NCBI GenBank assembly: GCA_002500135.1
Contig: DLSM01000001.1
Coordinates: 57,373-121,372 of the forward strand
Source of the DNA: Christensenella sp. UBA7862
GTDB lineage: Bacteria > Bacillota > Clostridia > Christensenellales > UBA1242
Direction: 5' to 3'
DNA length: 64,000 bases
Numbering within the stretch: position 1 is the stretch's first letter; each line of letters begins with the position of its first letter. The notes beneath the pieces are model-generated. The model made no database searches and was not told the DNA's origin. It saw nothing but the letters and a program-made list of their open reading frames with translations. The translations under genes and the position numbers were made by a program. This document shows positions 19,017 through 28,867 of this stretch, piece by piece.

Positions 19017-22000
19017 ATGGCACAAAAAAGTCTTGCAATGAAAAAAACAAAATATGGCAATGTAGAAAGGATAAATTTTTCAAAGATTGAAGAGCCAATC
19101 GAGATGCCTTATCTTCTTGCTATCCAAAAGGACTCTTATAAAGAATTTTTGGAAACTGGCATAGCAGAAGTTTTGGAAGAATTTTCTCCAATTATGGATT
19201 ACAGTGGAAAGGCTGAAATCTATTTTGTTGACTACACTTTGGACCCAACAAAAAAACAATCTAAACAAGAGTGCAAAAGAAAGGGTATTACATACTCTGT
19301 CGCTCTTAAAGCACGTGTTCGTCTTGTCCACAGAGAAGACGGCGAAGTGACCGAACAAGATGTTTTCTTGGGCGATGTTCCTCTTATGACAGAGGAAGGT
19401 TCTTTTATCATTAACGGCATTGAAAGGGTTATTGTCAGTCAAATCGTTCGTAGCCCAAGTGCCTATTTTGGCAAAGAGCAAGACAAGACTGGTAAATATC
19501 TATTCAACGGCACCATTATTCCAACTCATGGAACATGGCTTGAAATTGAACAAAATGTTTCTGACGTTTTGAAAATGGTTGTTGACAGAAGCAGCAAAGT
19601 AACTTTGGGTGTATTCCTAAAGTGTTTTGGCTACACTTCAAAACAAATTTTGGACATCTTTGGCAACAATCCACTTATCAAGTCAACTCTTGAAAAGGAA
19701 ATGCAAGAAACTCAAGAAGAAGCACTTATTGAACTCAGCAAAAAAATGCGTCCAACAGAAGTGCCAAGTGCCGAAGCAACTTATAACTATATAAACTCTT
19801 TGTTCTTCACACATCAATATTACAACCTTGCTCGTGTGGGAAGATACAAACTTAACAAAAAACTTTCAATCGCAACTCGTATCACTGGCGAAACAGCATA
19901 TGGCGATATCAAAATTGGCAACACAGTTATTGTTAAAGACGGGGAAATTATCCCAAGAGATGTCGCAAAGAAAATTCAAAATTCTGGCATAAATGAAGTT
20001 TGGGTCAGAGCAAAAACATTGCGTGGCGAATTCCAAATGGAAGGCGACAAGTTTGTCCCACATAAAATAGTGGGTAACAATCGTGTTGAACTTTCTGCAA
20101 TTTTCCCATGTGACGAAAAAGAACTTGGCGTTCTTGAAATGGTCTATTATCCAACCCTTCAAAAACTCCTTCAAGAATACAAGACAAAAGATGAAAGACT
20201 TCAAGCAATAAGAGATCATGCAAAGGAACTTATGAACTTCCAACTTACAATGGACGACATCTTTGCAACAATCAGTTATCATCTTGACTTGAACGCAGGC
20301 ATTGGCGAAATTGACAACATCGACCACCTTGCAAACAGACGTATTGCAACAGTTGGCGAACTTATGAAAGGTGCTTTCAGAAGCGGCATCACAAAACTTG
20401 CTGGCGTCATTCGTGAAACTTTGCAAGCACAAGACTTGTCAACAGTCAGTCCAGCATCAGTTATCAACGCAAGACCAGTCAACAAGGCTCTCAAAGATTT
20501 CTTAGCAAGTTCACAACTTTCACAACTTATGGACCAAGTTAACCCAGTAAGTGAACTTACTCAAAAGAGAAAAATCTCCGCTGTTGGACCTGGCGGTGTT
20601 AAGAAAGAAAGAGCAACTGCAGAAGTTCGTGATATTCACTATTCTCACTATGGCAGAATTTGTGCTGTTGAAACTCCAGAAGGTCAAGGTGTTGGTCTTA
20701 TCAACTCCGTTGCGACCTATGCAAAAGTAAACGAATATGGCTTCCTTATGTCACCACTTAAAGTTGTTGACAAAGAAAAGGGAATTGTTACAAACGAAGT
20801 CGTCTATCTTATGGCAGACGAAGAAGAAAATTGCTGCATTGCACAAGCAATCGAACCACTAACCCCAGAGGGCAGATTTGTAAACCCTCGTGTAATTGTT
20901 AGAAGAAAAGACGCAATTATCGAAGTGCCAGCAAACGAAGTTGACTATGTTGACGTTTCTCCAAGACAACTTATCTCTGCTGCAACAGCACTTATCCCAT
21001 TCCTTGCAAATGACGATACAGCCCGTGCGCTTATGGGCTCTAACATGCAACGTCAATCTGTGCCTCTTATCAGAACCGAAGCACCTATTGTTGCAACAGG
21101 CATCGAACATAAAATTGCCGTTGACTCTGGTGCAATGGTGCTTGCAAAGAAAGCAGGTTATGTATCATATGTTTCAGCAACCGAAATCAGAGTTAAAAAT
21201 GATGATGGCGAAACAGATTGCTACAATCTTATCAAATTTACAAAAACGAACCAAGATACTTGCATAAATCAAAAACCAGCAGTTATCAAAAATCAAAGAG
21301 TTGAAGCAGGCGATGTGCTTGCAGACGGCTTCTCCACAAAGGACGGCGAACTTGCTCTTGGAAAGAACATGACAATCGCCTACATGAACTGGGAAGGCTA
21401 CAACTATGAAGACGCTATTTTGATTTCTGAAAGACTTGTAAGAGAAGACTTGTTCACTTCAATCACTCTTAAAGTTGAGGAAAGCAAAGCAAGAAGCACA
21501 AAACTTGGTGATGAAGAAATAACAAGAGATATTCCAAACCTTGGCGAAGACGCTTTGAAAAACCTTGACGAAAACGGAATTGTCCGTATTGGTGCAGAAG
21601 TTAGAACAGGTGACATCTTGGTTGGAAAAGTCACTCCAAAAGGTGAAACTGAACTCACCCCAGAAGAAAGACTTCTTCGTGCAATCTTTGGCGAAAAGGC
21701 AAGAGAAGTTAGAGATACATCTTTGCGTGTTCAACACGGACATGGCGGAATTGTTGTGGACGTTCAAGTGTTTACAAGAAAGAATAAAGATGAACTTGAA
21801 GCAGGTGTCAACACAATGGTCAAAGTTTATGTCGCTCAAAAGCGTAAACTTTCCGTTGGTGACAAAATGGCTGGACGTCACGGAAACAAAGGTGTCGTAA
21901 GTCGTGTCCTTCCACTTTCCGACCTTCCATTTATGGCAGACGGAACCCCAGTTGATATCGTTCTTAACCCACTTGGTATTCCTAGCCGTATGAACGTAGG

Positions 22001-22751
22001 ACAGGTGCTTGAAGTTCTGCTTGGCAAAGTTGCAAAAGCATTGAATTGGAAAGTTGCTGTTCCAGCGTTTGACTGCATACACGCTGACGAAATTTTCCAA
22101 CTTATGAAAGATAACGACCTTGAAGAAGACGGGAAAATGGTTCTTTATGACGGCAGAACAGGTGAACCATTTGAAAACAGAGTTACTGTCGGCGTGATGT
22201 ATATGCTCAAACTTGACCACATGGTCGATAGCAAAATGCACGCTCGTTCCACTGGACCATATGCTTTGGTCACTCAACAACCTTTGGGTGGTAAAGCAAT
22301 GTTTGGTGGTCAGAGATTTGGTGAAATGGAGGTGTGGGCGCTTGAAGCATATGGTGTTTCTCACTTGCTACAAGAAATGCTTACAGTTAAGTCAGACGAT
22401 GTCACTGGCAGAAATAGAACCTATGAATCAATTGTCAAAGGCTACCCAATCGCCGAACCAGGCATCCCAGAGTCATTTAAGGTTATGATAAAAGAATTCC
22501 AAAGTTTGGGGCTTGATATAAGAATCCTAACTGAAGAACAACAAGAAGTGTCAATCAGCGAACTTACAAACGATGAACTTGAACCAGCACCATTTGTTAT
22601 CAAGTCAAAAGAACCAAGTCAAGACATTGAACTTAACCTTGACGACACCCCAACAACTTCAGACATTGTTTCTGAAGAAGAAGCAGTTAATGCTGAAAAC
22701 GACTCGTTTGACAACTTTGATGAAAACTCACTGTTTGACGACTTTGAATAA
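19017..22751 (+). CDS. rpoB: RNA polymerase beta subunit
   Basis: This 1,244-residue subunit forms the catalytic centre with beta-prime. ATG 19017 follows AAGGAG. Family landmarks are present: an N-terminal fork and lobe region, the rifampicin region (residues about 499-530, including SQLSQLMDQ and [12 protein letters not shown]), [47 protein letters not shown] and the C-terminal clamp anchor [23 protein letters not shown]. Compared with the E. coli rifampicin region, residue 516 is Gln where E. coli has His526, 508 is Val (Asn518), 504 is Leu (Phe514) and 519 is Lys (Arg529). The C-terminus adds an acidic tail of about 50 residues. rpoC starts 33 bp later, so they form one operon. Confidence 0.98.
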   Translation: [1244 protein letters not shown]

Positions 22752-22784
22752 AATTTTTGATGCAAAGAAAATAAGGAGATTCTT

Positions 22785-25700
22785 ATGTTTGAACTAAACA
22801 ACCTTGATTCAATGAAAATAGGCATCGCTTCGCCAGAAAAAATTAGAGAATGGAGTTATGGCGAAGTAACAAAACCAGAAACTATTAACTACAGAACTTT
22901 AAAGCCAGAAAGAGATGGCTTGTTCTGTGAACGTATTTTTGGGCCTAGAAAAAACTGGGAATGTCATTGCGGAAAGTATAAAAGAATTCGCTACAAAGGC
23001 GTCATCTGTGACAAATGCGGCGTGGAAGTTACAAGCAGCAAAGTTAGACGTGAAAGAATGGGGCATATTGAACTTGCAACTCCAGTCAGCCATATTTGGT
23101 TCTTCAGAGGCATTCCTTCCAGAATTGGCACAATCCTAGACATAACTCCAAAACTTTTGGAGCAAGTTCTATATTATGTAAATTATATAGTTCTTGACCC
23201 AAAAGACACCCCACTTGCATACAAACAAGTTATTTCCGACAAGGAATATCGTGATGCTTTGGACGAATATGGCCCAAACTCCTTTAAGGCAGGCATGGGT
23301 GCGGAAGCAATCAAACAACTTCTTTCCGAAGTTGACCTTGAAAAGGAATATGCAGAACTTAAAGAAATCGTCAAGACTTCCAAAGGGCAAAAACGACTTA
23401 AAGCAATCAAACGTCTTGAAACTGTTGACGACTTTATAAAGAGTGGCAATAAGCCAGAATGGATGATTTTGGATGTCATTCCAGTCATTCCACCAGATTT
23501 GCGTCCTATGGTACAACTTGATGGCGGACGTTTTGCAACAAGCGACCTAAACGACCTTTACAGACGTGTTATCAACAGAAATAATCGTCTTAAAAAACTT
23601 ATCGAACTTGGTGCTCCAGATGTTATTGTCAGAAACGAAAAGCGTATGCTTCAAGAAGCAGTTGACGCTCTTATTGAAAACGGCAAACGTGGCAAAGCAA
23701 TTCAAGGACCAAAAGCAAGAGATCTTAAGAGTTTGACAGCAATGCTTCGTGGCAAACAAGGACGTTTCCGTCAAAACTTGCTCGGAAAACGTGTTGACTA
23801 TTCAGGTCGTTCCGTTATTGTCGTTGGGCCAGAACTTAAGATTTATCAATGCGGACTTCCAAAAGAAATGGCGCTTGAACTCTTTAAGCCATTCATTATG
23901 AAAAGACTTGTTGAAATGAACGAGTCACACAACATAAAGAGTGCAAAGAGAATTATCGAAAGAGAAAAACCAGTTGTTTGGGACGTTTTGGACGAAGTTA
24001 TTAAGGACCACCCAGTCCTTTTGAACCGTGCTCCAACTCTTCACAGACTTGGTGTCCAAGCCTTTGAACCAGTACTTTGCGAAGGCAGAGCTATCAAACT
24101 TCACCCACTTGTTTGTGTTGGCTTCAACGCAGACTTCGACGGTGACCAAATGTCAGTTCACGTTCCATTGTCACTTGAAGCAAGAGCAGAAGCCCGTATG
24201 AATATGCTCGCTTCAAACAACGTGCTAAAACCAGCTGACGGCAACCCAGTTATGACACCAGCACAAGACATTGTTCTTGGCTGCTATTACCTTACAATCG
24301 ACAAGCCAGGAGCTTTGAACGAAGGCAGTTCATACATTGACGAAGATGAAGCAATTATGGCTTATCAAACCAAAAACCTTGAACTTCAATCCAAGATTTA
24401 TGTCAGAAGAACTATAGATTTCCACGGAGAAAAAATTACAGGCAGAGTGGAAACAACTGTTGGTAAAATTTTGCTTAACCGTTGCGTGCCACAATGTATT
24501 GGTTTTGTTGACAGAAATCTTAAAGCAAATGCTTTGAGATATGAAATAGAAGAAGTTGTTGGCAAAAAACAACTTGGCAAAATTGTTGGTGCAACATACA
24601 ACGCTTTGGGTTCAACTCCAACTGTTGTTATGTTGGACAAAATTAAGGAACTTGGCTACAAATATTCCACAATCGGCGCTCTTACTGTTAACGCTTATGA
24701 CATGAAAGAACCAGCTGAAAAGAGAGAAGTCATTAAGGAAGCTGAAGCAAGAGTCCTTGAAAATGAAAAAGCATTTAGACGTGGTCTTATTGCTTTCAAC
24801 GAAAAGATTTCCAAAAACGTTACAATTTGGAACGAAACAACAGAAAAAGTCGGCAAAGTCGTTATGAACAGCCTCGACAGATTGAACCCAATCAGAATGA
24901 TGGCTGACTCTGGTGCTCGTGGTTCGGCTGGTCAGATTAACCAGTTGTGCGGCATGCGTGGAATTATGTCCAGTGCTTCAGGAACAAAGATAGATATTCC
25001 AGTTAAGACTTGCTTTATCCAAGGTCTAACTCCAATCGACTACTTCTTGTCAAGCCGTGGTGGACGTAAAGGTATTGCTGATACCGCTCTTAAAACAGCT
25101 GACTCTGGTTATCTAACTCGTAGGCTTGTTGACGTTGCTCAAGAAGTTGTTGTAACAGAAGAAGACTGTTTTGCTTCACTTGGCGAACAACCAAAAGGTC
25201 TTGTCGTTACAGACCTTGTCAAAGATAAAACAGTTATTGAAAAACTTGAAGACAGAATTTCTGGCCGTGTTACAGTTAACGATATCGTCAATCCAAAAAC
25301 TGGCGAAGTTATCGTCAAAGCAAACGAAATGGTCACTCCACAACAAGCAAAAGCAGTTGTTGACGCTGGCATAACTCAAGTTACAATCAGAACACTTCTT
25401 ACTTGCAAAGCAAAACAAGGTGTTTGTGCAAAATGTTATGGAAGAAACATGGCTTCCAACCAAATGGTTAGCGTAGGCGAGGCAGTTGGAACAATCGCTG
25501 CTCAAAGTATCGGCGAACCAGGTACGCAGCTTACAATGAGAACATTCCACACTGGTGGTGTTTCCGTTGAAGCAGATATCACGCAAGGTCTTCCTCGTGT
25601 TGAAGAAATTTTTGAAGCACGCAGACCAAAAGGTGAAGCAATTATCAGTGAAGTCGCTGGCAAAGTGAAAATTGAAGACGCTGGCGAAAGATACAGAATT

Positions 25701-26399
25701 ATTGTTGACAGTTCCGAAGGCGAAGTTAAATATATGACCCCACCAAAGAACAAAACAATTCTTTCCGTCAAAAACGGAGATACAGTTGAAGCAGGTCAAT
25801 GCTTGACAGCAGGTTCAATCTATCCAAATGACATCTTAAGAGTTATCGGTCTTAAAGGTGTTCAAGAATATCTTCTTAAAGAAGTTTTGGGCGTTTATCG
25901 TGCACAAGATGTTAGAATTAACGCAAAACACGTTGAAATTATCATCAGACAAATGCTCAGAAAAGTTAAGATTGAAGACCCAGGCGACTCAGACCTTCTT
26001 CCAGGCACAATGCTAGATATCCAACGTTATGAAGAAATTAATAACGAAATCTTGATGAATGGTGGAAAACCAGCCATCGCAAAACGTGTCCTTTTGGGTA
26101 TCGCAAAAGCATCTCTCGCTTCTGAATCATTCCTTTCAGCAGCATCCTTCCAAGAAACATCTCGTGTTCTTACAGATGCAGCAGTCAAAGGAAAAGTTGA
26201 CCACCTTGTTGGACTTAAAGAAAATATCATGATAGGCAAACTTATCCCAGCAGGAACTGGAATGAAAGAATATAGAGATATATTCCCAGCAGTTTCAAAA
26301 GAATATCTTGCAAGAAAAGAAGCCGAAAGACAACAACAAGAAGCAGAAGCCGCAGCAGCCGCTGCAGCAGCAGCTGTCGTTTCGGAAGACGCAGAATAA
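22785..26399 (+). CDS. rpoC: RNA polymerase beta-prime subunit
   Basis: This 1,204-residue subunit is the second half of the active site. ATG 22785 follows ATAAGGAG. Near the N-terminus the zinc-ribbon cysteines CHCG and CDKCG are visible. The magnesium-binding loop NADFDGDQM lies about residues 447-455, with the bridge-helix and trigger-loop regions after it ([20 protein letters not shown]). The second zinc site has Cys in [17 protein letters not shown]. The protein ends in an unusual Glu/Gln/Ala tail including a run of nine Ala, which is absent from the enzyme core and likely disordered. A terminator follows directly, so rpsL is a separate transcription unit. Confidence 0.98.
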   Translation: MFELNNLDSMKIGIASPEKIREWSYGEVTKPETINYRTLKPERDGLFCERIFGPRKNWECHCGKYKRIRYKGVICDKCGVEVTSSKVRRERMGHIELATPVSHIWFFRGIPSRIGTILDITPKLLEQVLYYVNYIVLDPKDTPLAYKQVISDKEYRDALDEYGPNSFKAGMGAEAIKQLLSEVDLEKEYAELKEIVKTSKGQKRLKAIKRLETVDDFIKSGNKPEWMILDVIPVIPPDLRPMVQLDGGRFATSDLNDLYRRVINRNNRLKKLIELGAPDVIVRNEKRMLQEAVDALIENGKRGKAIQGPKARDLKSLTAMLRGKQGRFRQNLLGKRVDYSGRSVIVVGPELKIYQCGLPKEMALELFKPFIMKRLVEMNESHNIKSAKRIIEREKPVVWDVLDEVIKDHPVLLNRAPTLHRLGVQAFEPVLCEGRAIKLHPLVCVGFNADFDGDQMSVHVPLSLEARAEARMNMLASNNVLKPADGNPVMTPAQDIVLGCYYLTIDKPGALNEGSSYIDEDEAIMAYQTKNLELQSKIYVRRTIDFHGEKITGRVETTVGKILLNRCVPQCIGFVDRNLKANALRYEIEEVVGKKQLGKIVGATYNALGSTPTVVMLDKIKELGYKYSTIGALTVNAYDMKEPAEKREVIKEAEARVLENEKAFRRGLIAFNEKISKNVTIWNETTEKVGKVVMNSLDRLNPIRMMADSGARGSAGQINQLCGMRGIMSSASGTKIDIPVKTCFIQGLTPIDYFLSSRGGRKGIADTALKTADSGYLTRRLVDVAQEVVVTEEDCFASLGEQPKGLVVTDLVKDKTVIEKLEDRISGRVTVNDIVNPKTGEVIVKANEMVTPQQAKAVVDAGITQVTIRTLLTCKAKQGVCAKCYGRNMASNQMVSVGEAVGTIAAQSIGEPGTQLTMRTFHTGGVSVEADITQGLPRVEEIFEARRPKGEAIISEVAGKVKIEDAGERYRIIVDSSEGEVKYMTPPKNKTILSVKNGDTVEAGQCLTAGSIYPNDILRVIGLKGVQEYLLKEVLGVYRAQDVRINAKHVEIIIRQMLRKVKIEDPGDSDLLPGTMLDIQRYEEINNEILMNGGKPAIAKRVLLGIAKASLASESFLSAASFQETSRVLTDAAVKGKVDHLVGLKENIMIGKLIPAGTGMKEYRDIFPAVSKEYLARKEAERQQQEAEAAAAAAAAAVVSEDAE

Positions 26400-26404
26400 A
26401 ACAT

Positions 26405-26435
26405 AAAAATCTCCTAGTTTTCTGGGAGATTTTTT
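26405..26435 (+). terminator. Terminator of rpoB-rpoC
   Basis: AAAAATCTCC and GGAGATTTTT pair around TAGTTTTCTG, followed by T. Confidence 0.85.
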
Positions 26436-26752
26436 GCTAAATAATGTAACAAGCAGAATGTTTTTGATAATGAACAACAATAAAAACAAAGTAAAACAAG
26501 AAAAAGTAAAAGAATAATTTTTTTGAAAAAATATGACTTTTAAATAATAAAGATAATATTATTTCTAACAAAAAAATCTATTAAAAAAGTTGATTAAAAT
26601 GTGTTATATTTTTTTCAAAAATAAATTGCTGTTTTAGTTGTAATAATCAATATTTTGGCAAATATAATAAATATAGTTTTGGGTGTTGACAAAGAATGCA
26701 AACTATGCTAGAATATCCACGGTGGATAAGGGAATAAAAGGAGCAAAAAATT
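26436..26752. other. Gene-free stretch between rpoC and a small gene
   Basis: This is very AT-rich DNA. Apart from the promoter at its 3' end and the palindrome CCACGGTGG next to the predicted transcript start (26718-26726), I see no gene or structured RNA. Confidence 0.6.
26686..26714 (+). promoter_or_regulatory. Strong promoter of the 90-residue gene
   Basis: TTGACA (26686-26691), 17 bp, TAGAAT (26709-26714). The transcript would begin near 26721, inside or next to the palindrome CCACGGTGG, which could be an operator or a 5'-end hairpin. Confidence 0.75.
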
Positions 26753-27025
26753 ATGCCAAAATTTGAAATAATCAATGGAAATATTGTTTGCGGAAGTGAA
26801 GTCGCAGAAAAAATGGCTCGCAAAGGTCTTGTCCTTGCAAACTATGGCTTGACCCCAGCCAAAACTCAAGCCCCAACTTCTCAAACTCTTGAAGCACTTT
26901 ATAACAACAAAAAGAAAAATATCAGCATGGAAAACGGCTCAATCTCGATGAACAAATCTCTTGAAGCAAAAATTCAATCTTTGCTTGCAAAACAATCTGA
27001 AGCCGAATTCGAGCAACTTAGATAA
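26753..27025 (+). CDS. Hypothetical protein, 90 aa
   Basis: ATG 26753 has a good ribosome site (AAAAGGAGC). The gene has its own near-consensus promoter and its own terminator, so it is a monocistronic unit and is very likely real. The product is small and soluble. The N-terminal half (MPKFEIINGNIVCGSEVAEK) has one Cys. The middle is Asn/Lys-rich (NNKKKN) and the C-terminal third is a short predicted helix (SLEAKIQSLLAKQSEAEFEQL). There is no signal peptide, membrane segment or motif I recognise. It sits where Firmicutes often have an L7Ae-like gene between rpoC and rpsL, but it does not resemble that family. Function unknown. Confidence 0.75.
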   Translation: MPKFEIINGNIVCGSEVAEKMARKGLVLANYGLTPAKTQAPTSQTLEALYNNKKKNISMENGSISMNKSLEAKIQSLLAKQSEAEFEQLR

Positions 27026-27033
27026 ACACAATT

Positions 27034-27062
27034 AAAGTCTTACATTACGTAAGACTTTTTTA
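27034..27062 (+). terminator. Terminator of the 90-residue gene
   Basis: AAAGTCTTAC and GTAAGACTTT form a perfect 10-bp stem with loop ATTAC, then T. Confidence 0.9.
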
Positions 27063-27154
27063 TTATAAATAACATTAGTTTGCACAAACATTACAATCCT
27101 TGTTGCAAGTTTTGCAAAAATGGGGTTATTCTTCAAAAACATGCTTCAATTTGT

Positions 27155-27183
27155 TAGACTTCAATGAAAAAGTATGATAAAAT
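27155..27183 (+). promoter_or_regulatory. Promoter of the HicB-like gene
   Basis: TAGACT (27155-27160), 17 bp, extended -10 TGA-TAAAAT (TAAAAT 27178-27183). The start is predicted near 27190, about 30 nt before the ATG. Confidence 0.55.
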
Positions 27184-27219
27184 GCTTGTGTAAAGATAAA
27201 ATAGGGTAGGTGTGCCAAA

Positions 27220-27522
27220 ATGGATTTTATTTTCCCAGCGGTGTTTTATAAAGATGAAGAAAATGACGATTATCTCGTGGCATTTGAAGATGTCAGAATT
27301 TATTGCGAAGGGAAAACTATTGAAGACGCTTTCTTCACTGCAAGAAGATACCTCAGAGATTTTTGCAAGTTGTCGCTTAAGATGTTTGGCGAAGTTAGAG
27401 AAAAACCAAGGACATATTTTGAAGCAAGACAAAATCACAAAAATGAAGTTGTGTTGCTTGTTGACGCAGAAGTAAAAGCGCTTTCCAAAAAGCAAGAGGA
27501 AGAACTTTTGGGCATTGAATAA
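27220..27522 (+). CDS. HicB-like protein, 100 aa, without a HicA partner
   Basis: The N-terminal half fits the HicB/UPF0150 fold: a first strand IFPAVFYKD, a second strand YLVAFEDVRIYCEGKT, then a helix IEDAFFTARRYLRDF. In HicB antitoxins this is the partly degraded RNase-H-like domain that blocks the HicA mRNA interferase. No DNA-binding helix-turn-helix or ribbon-helix-helix is evident in the C-terminal 35 residues. The neighbouring 90-residue gene lacks the HicA hallmarks (the short dsRBD-like fold and GSH motif). It therefore looks like a stand-alone HicB-fold protein. The ATG has only a weak ribosome site (GGTAGGTG). A bidirectional-looking hairpin ends the unit. Family call moderate, function not assignable. 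Confidence 0.65.
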   Translation: MDFIFPAVFYKDEENDDYLVAFEDVRIYCEGKTIEDAFFTARRYLRDFCKLSLKMFGEVREKPRTYFEARQNHKNEVVLLVDAEVKALSKKQEEELLGIE

Positions 27523-27556
27523 CAAAAATGTATGAAAATCTGATTATATGAAAATA

Positions 27557-27600
27557 AAAAGGGAACATTATTCATTAGGAATGATGTTTCTTTTGTTTTT
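27557..27600 (+). terminator. Terminator of the HicB-like gene
   Basis: AAAAGGGAACATTATTC (27557-27573) pairs with GAATGATGTTTCTTTT (27579-27594) with G-T pairs, followed by GTTTTT. Confidence 0.7.
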
Positions 27601-27635
27601 ATATAAAAATTTTTAGGAAAAATTGCTGTTTTGTA

Positions 27636-27664
27636 TTGACAAATTGCCGTGTGTTTGCTATTAT
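27636..27664 (+). promoter_or_regulatory. Promoter of rpsL-rpsG-fusA
   Basis: TTGACA (27636-27641), 17 bp, TATTAT (27659-27664). The start is predicted near 27671, giving a leader of about 280 nt. Confidence 0.75.
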
Positions 27665-27670
27665 TATCTC

Positions 27671-27954
27671 GTTGTAATTTGTAGGGATATCGTCAAAATT
27701 ATTTTTGGAGAAAAGATATCCACAATTTCCACGATTTTTGTGGACAAATTTCAACCAACTTTACAATCAATTTGTTTGTTTGGAACGCAAAATAAATTGG
27801 ATAAGCAAGGCTTGCCTTGCAAACCAAACTGATAGCAATTCGCTTGTCGCAATTTGACATTCCACATCTTGCCACAAACCTTGCCCTCAATTTGGGATTT
27901 CCCCTTGCAAGTTGCTGATGCAAAAGGGAAGAACAAATTTTTAAGGAGGAAATT
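27671..27954 (+). promoter_or_regulatory. Long structured leader of the str operon
   Basis: No convincing gene lies in these 284 bases. The leader contains GCAAGGC-TT-GCCTTGC (27805-27820, a perfect 7-bp stem) and a CCAC/GTGG hairpin near 27729-27743. It also has several copies of CTTGC/GCAAG (27811, 27905 and nearby) that could form alternative pairings. S7 represses its operon by binding mRNA in other bacteria; whether this leader does the same here is inference. Confidence 0.35.
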
Positions 27955-28326
27955 ATGCCTACAATCAATCAACTAGTCAGACACGGAAGAACCAAAGTGA
28001 CCAAAAAATCTCAAGCACCTATCCTTGACCAAAACCCACAAAAAAGAGGTGTTTGTCTTTCAGTCACAACAACTTCACCAAAAAAGCCTAACTCTGCTTT
28101 GAGAAAAATCGCTAGGGTTAAACTTTCAAATGGACAAGAAGGCACAACCTACATTCCAGGTGAAGGACACAATCTTCAAGAACACAGTGTTGTTCTTATC
28201 CGTGGCGGAAAAGTTAAAGACTTGCCAGGTGTGAGATATCACATCATCCGTGGAACACTTGACGCTGCTGGCGTTGCAAAACGCAAACAAGCGCGTTCAA
28301 AATACGGCGCAAAGAAGGCAAAATAA
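27955..28326 (+). CDS. rpsL: 30S ribosomal protein S12
   Basis: This 123-residue protein is of normal length for the family. It forms part of the decoding centre of the small subunit. The conserved blocks [13 protein letters not shown] and [28 protein letters not shown] are intact. The lysines at which streptomycin resistance commonly arises (in PKKPNS and VKDLPG) are both wild type. ATG 27955 follows a perfect AAGGAGG ribosome site. It is the first gene of the rpsL-rpsG-fusA operon, with rpsG 52 bp downstream. Confidence 0.98.
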   Translation: MPTINQLVRHGRTKVTKKSQAPILDQNPQKRGVCLSVTTTSPKKPNSALRKIARVKLSNGQEGTTYIPGEGHNLQEHSVVLIRGGKVKDLPGVRYHIIRGTLDAAGVAKRKQARSKYGAKKAK

Positions 28327-28378
28327 TTTTTGCAAGAAAGCCTTTGTGGCTTGAAACAAACAATATAAGGAGGAAATT

Positions 28379-28852
28379 ATGTCTAGAAGAAATCGTGCAA
28401 CCAAAAGAGAAGTTTTGCCAGATCCAATGTACAACTCAACAGTTGTAACAAAACTTGTCAACCAAGTTATGCTCGACGGCAAAAAAGGTATTGCTTTTGG
28501 TATTGTATATGGTGCTTTTGATATTATCAAAGAAAAAATGGGAGCAGACCCAATGACAATATTCACCCAAGCACTCGAAAATGTTAAACCTGTTCTTGAA
28601 ACAAAGTCAAGACGTGTCGGTGGTGCAACATATCAAGTTCCTATGGAAATCAGACCAGACAGACGTCAAACTTTGGCTATCCGTTGGCTTGTAAACTTTG
28701 CAAGAAAACGTGGTGGTGAAAAAGAAATGGAAAAGAAACTTGCCAGCGAAATTCTTGATGCCTACAACAATGCTGGTGGGGCAATAAAGAAAAAAGACGA
28801 AATGCACAGAATGGCAGAAGCAAACAAAGCATTTGCTCATTTCAAGTGGTAA
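28379..28852 (+). CDS. rpsG: 30S ribosomal protein S7
   Basis: This 157-residue protein has family-typical length. S7 nucleates assembly of the 30S head and contacts the E-site tRNA. The hallmark block [20 protein letters not shown] and the following RWLVNFAR are present, with the C-terminal AFAHFKW. ATG 28379 follows AAGGAGG. It lies between rpsL and fusA, with only 15 bp to fusA. In other bacteria S7 is the translational repressor of this operon. Confidence 0.98.
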   Translation: MSRRNRATKREVLPDPMYNSTVVTKLVNQVMLDGKKGIAFGIVYGAFDIIKEKMGADPMTIFTQALENVKPVLETKSRRVGGATYQVPMEIRPDRRQTLAIRWLVNFARKRGGEKEMEKKLASEILDAYNNAGGAIKKKDEMHRMAEANKAFAHFKW

Positions 28853-28867
28853 TTTAAAGGAGTTATT

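Noticed and set aside
21459..22364. Minus-strand open frame of 301 codons inside rpoB
   Set aside because: It is antisense to a certain gene, has no ribosome site, and its Phe/His/Cys-rich composition reflects the reverse complement of the biased codons of rpoB.
25176..25799. Minus-strand open frame of 207 codons inside rpoC
   Set aside because: Antisense shadow of a conserved part of rpoC; no start signals.
26753..27522. A HicA-HicB toxin-antitoxin pair
   Set aside because: The 90-residue neighbour has no HicA features, and a terminator and a separate promoter lie between the two genes.
27623..27832. 69-codon plus-strand frame in the rpsL leader
   Set aside because: Its first codons overlap the promoter, there is no ribosome site, and the composition is not protein-like.
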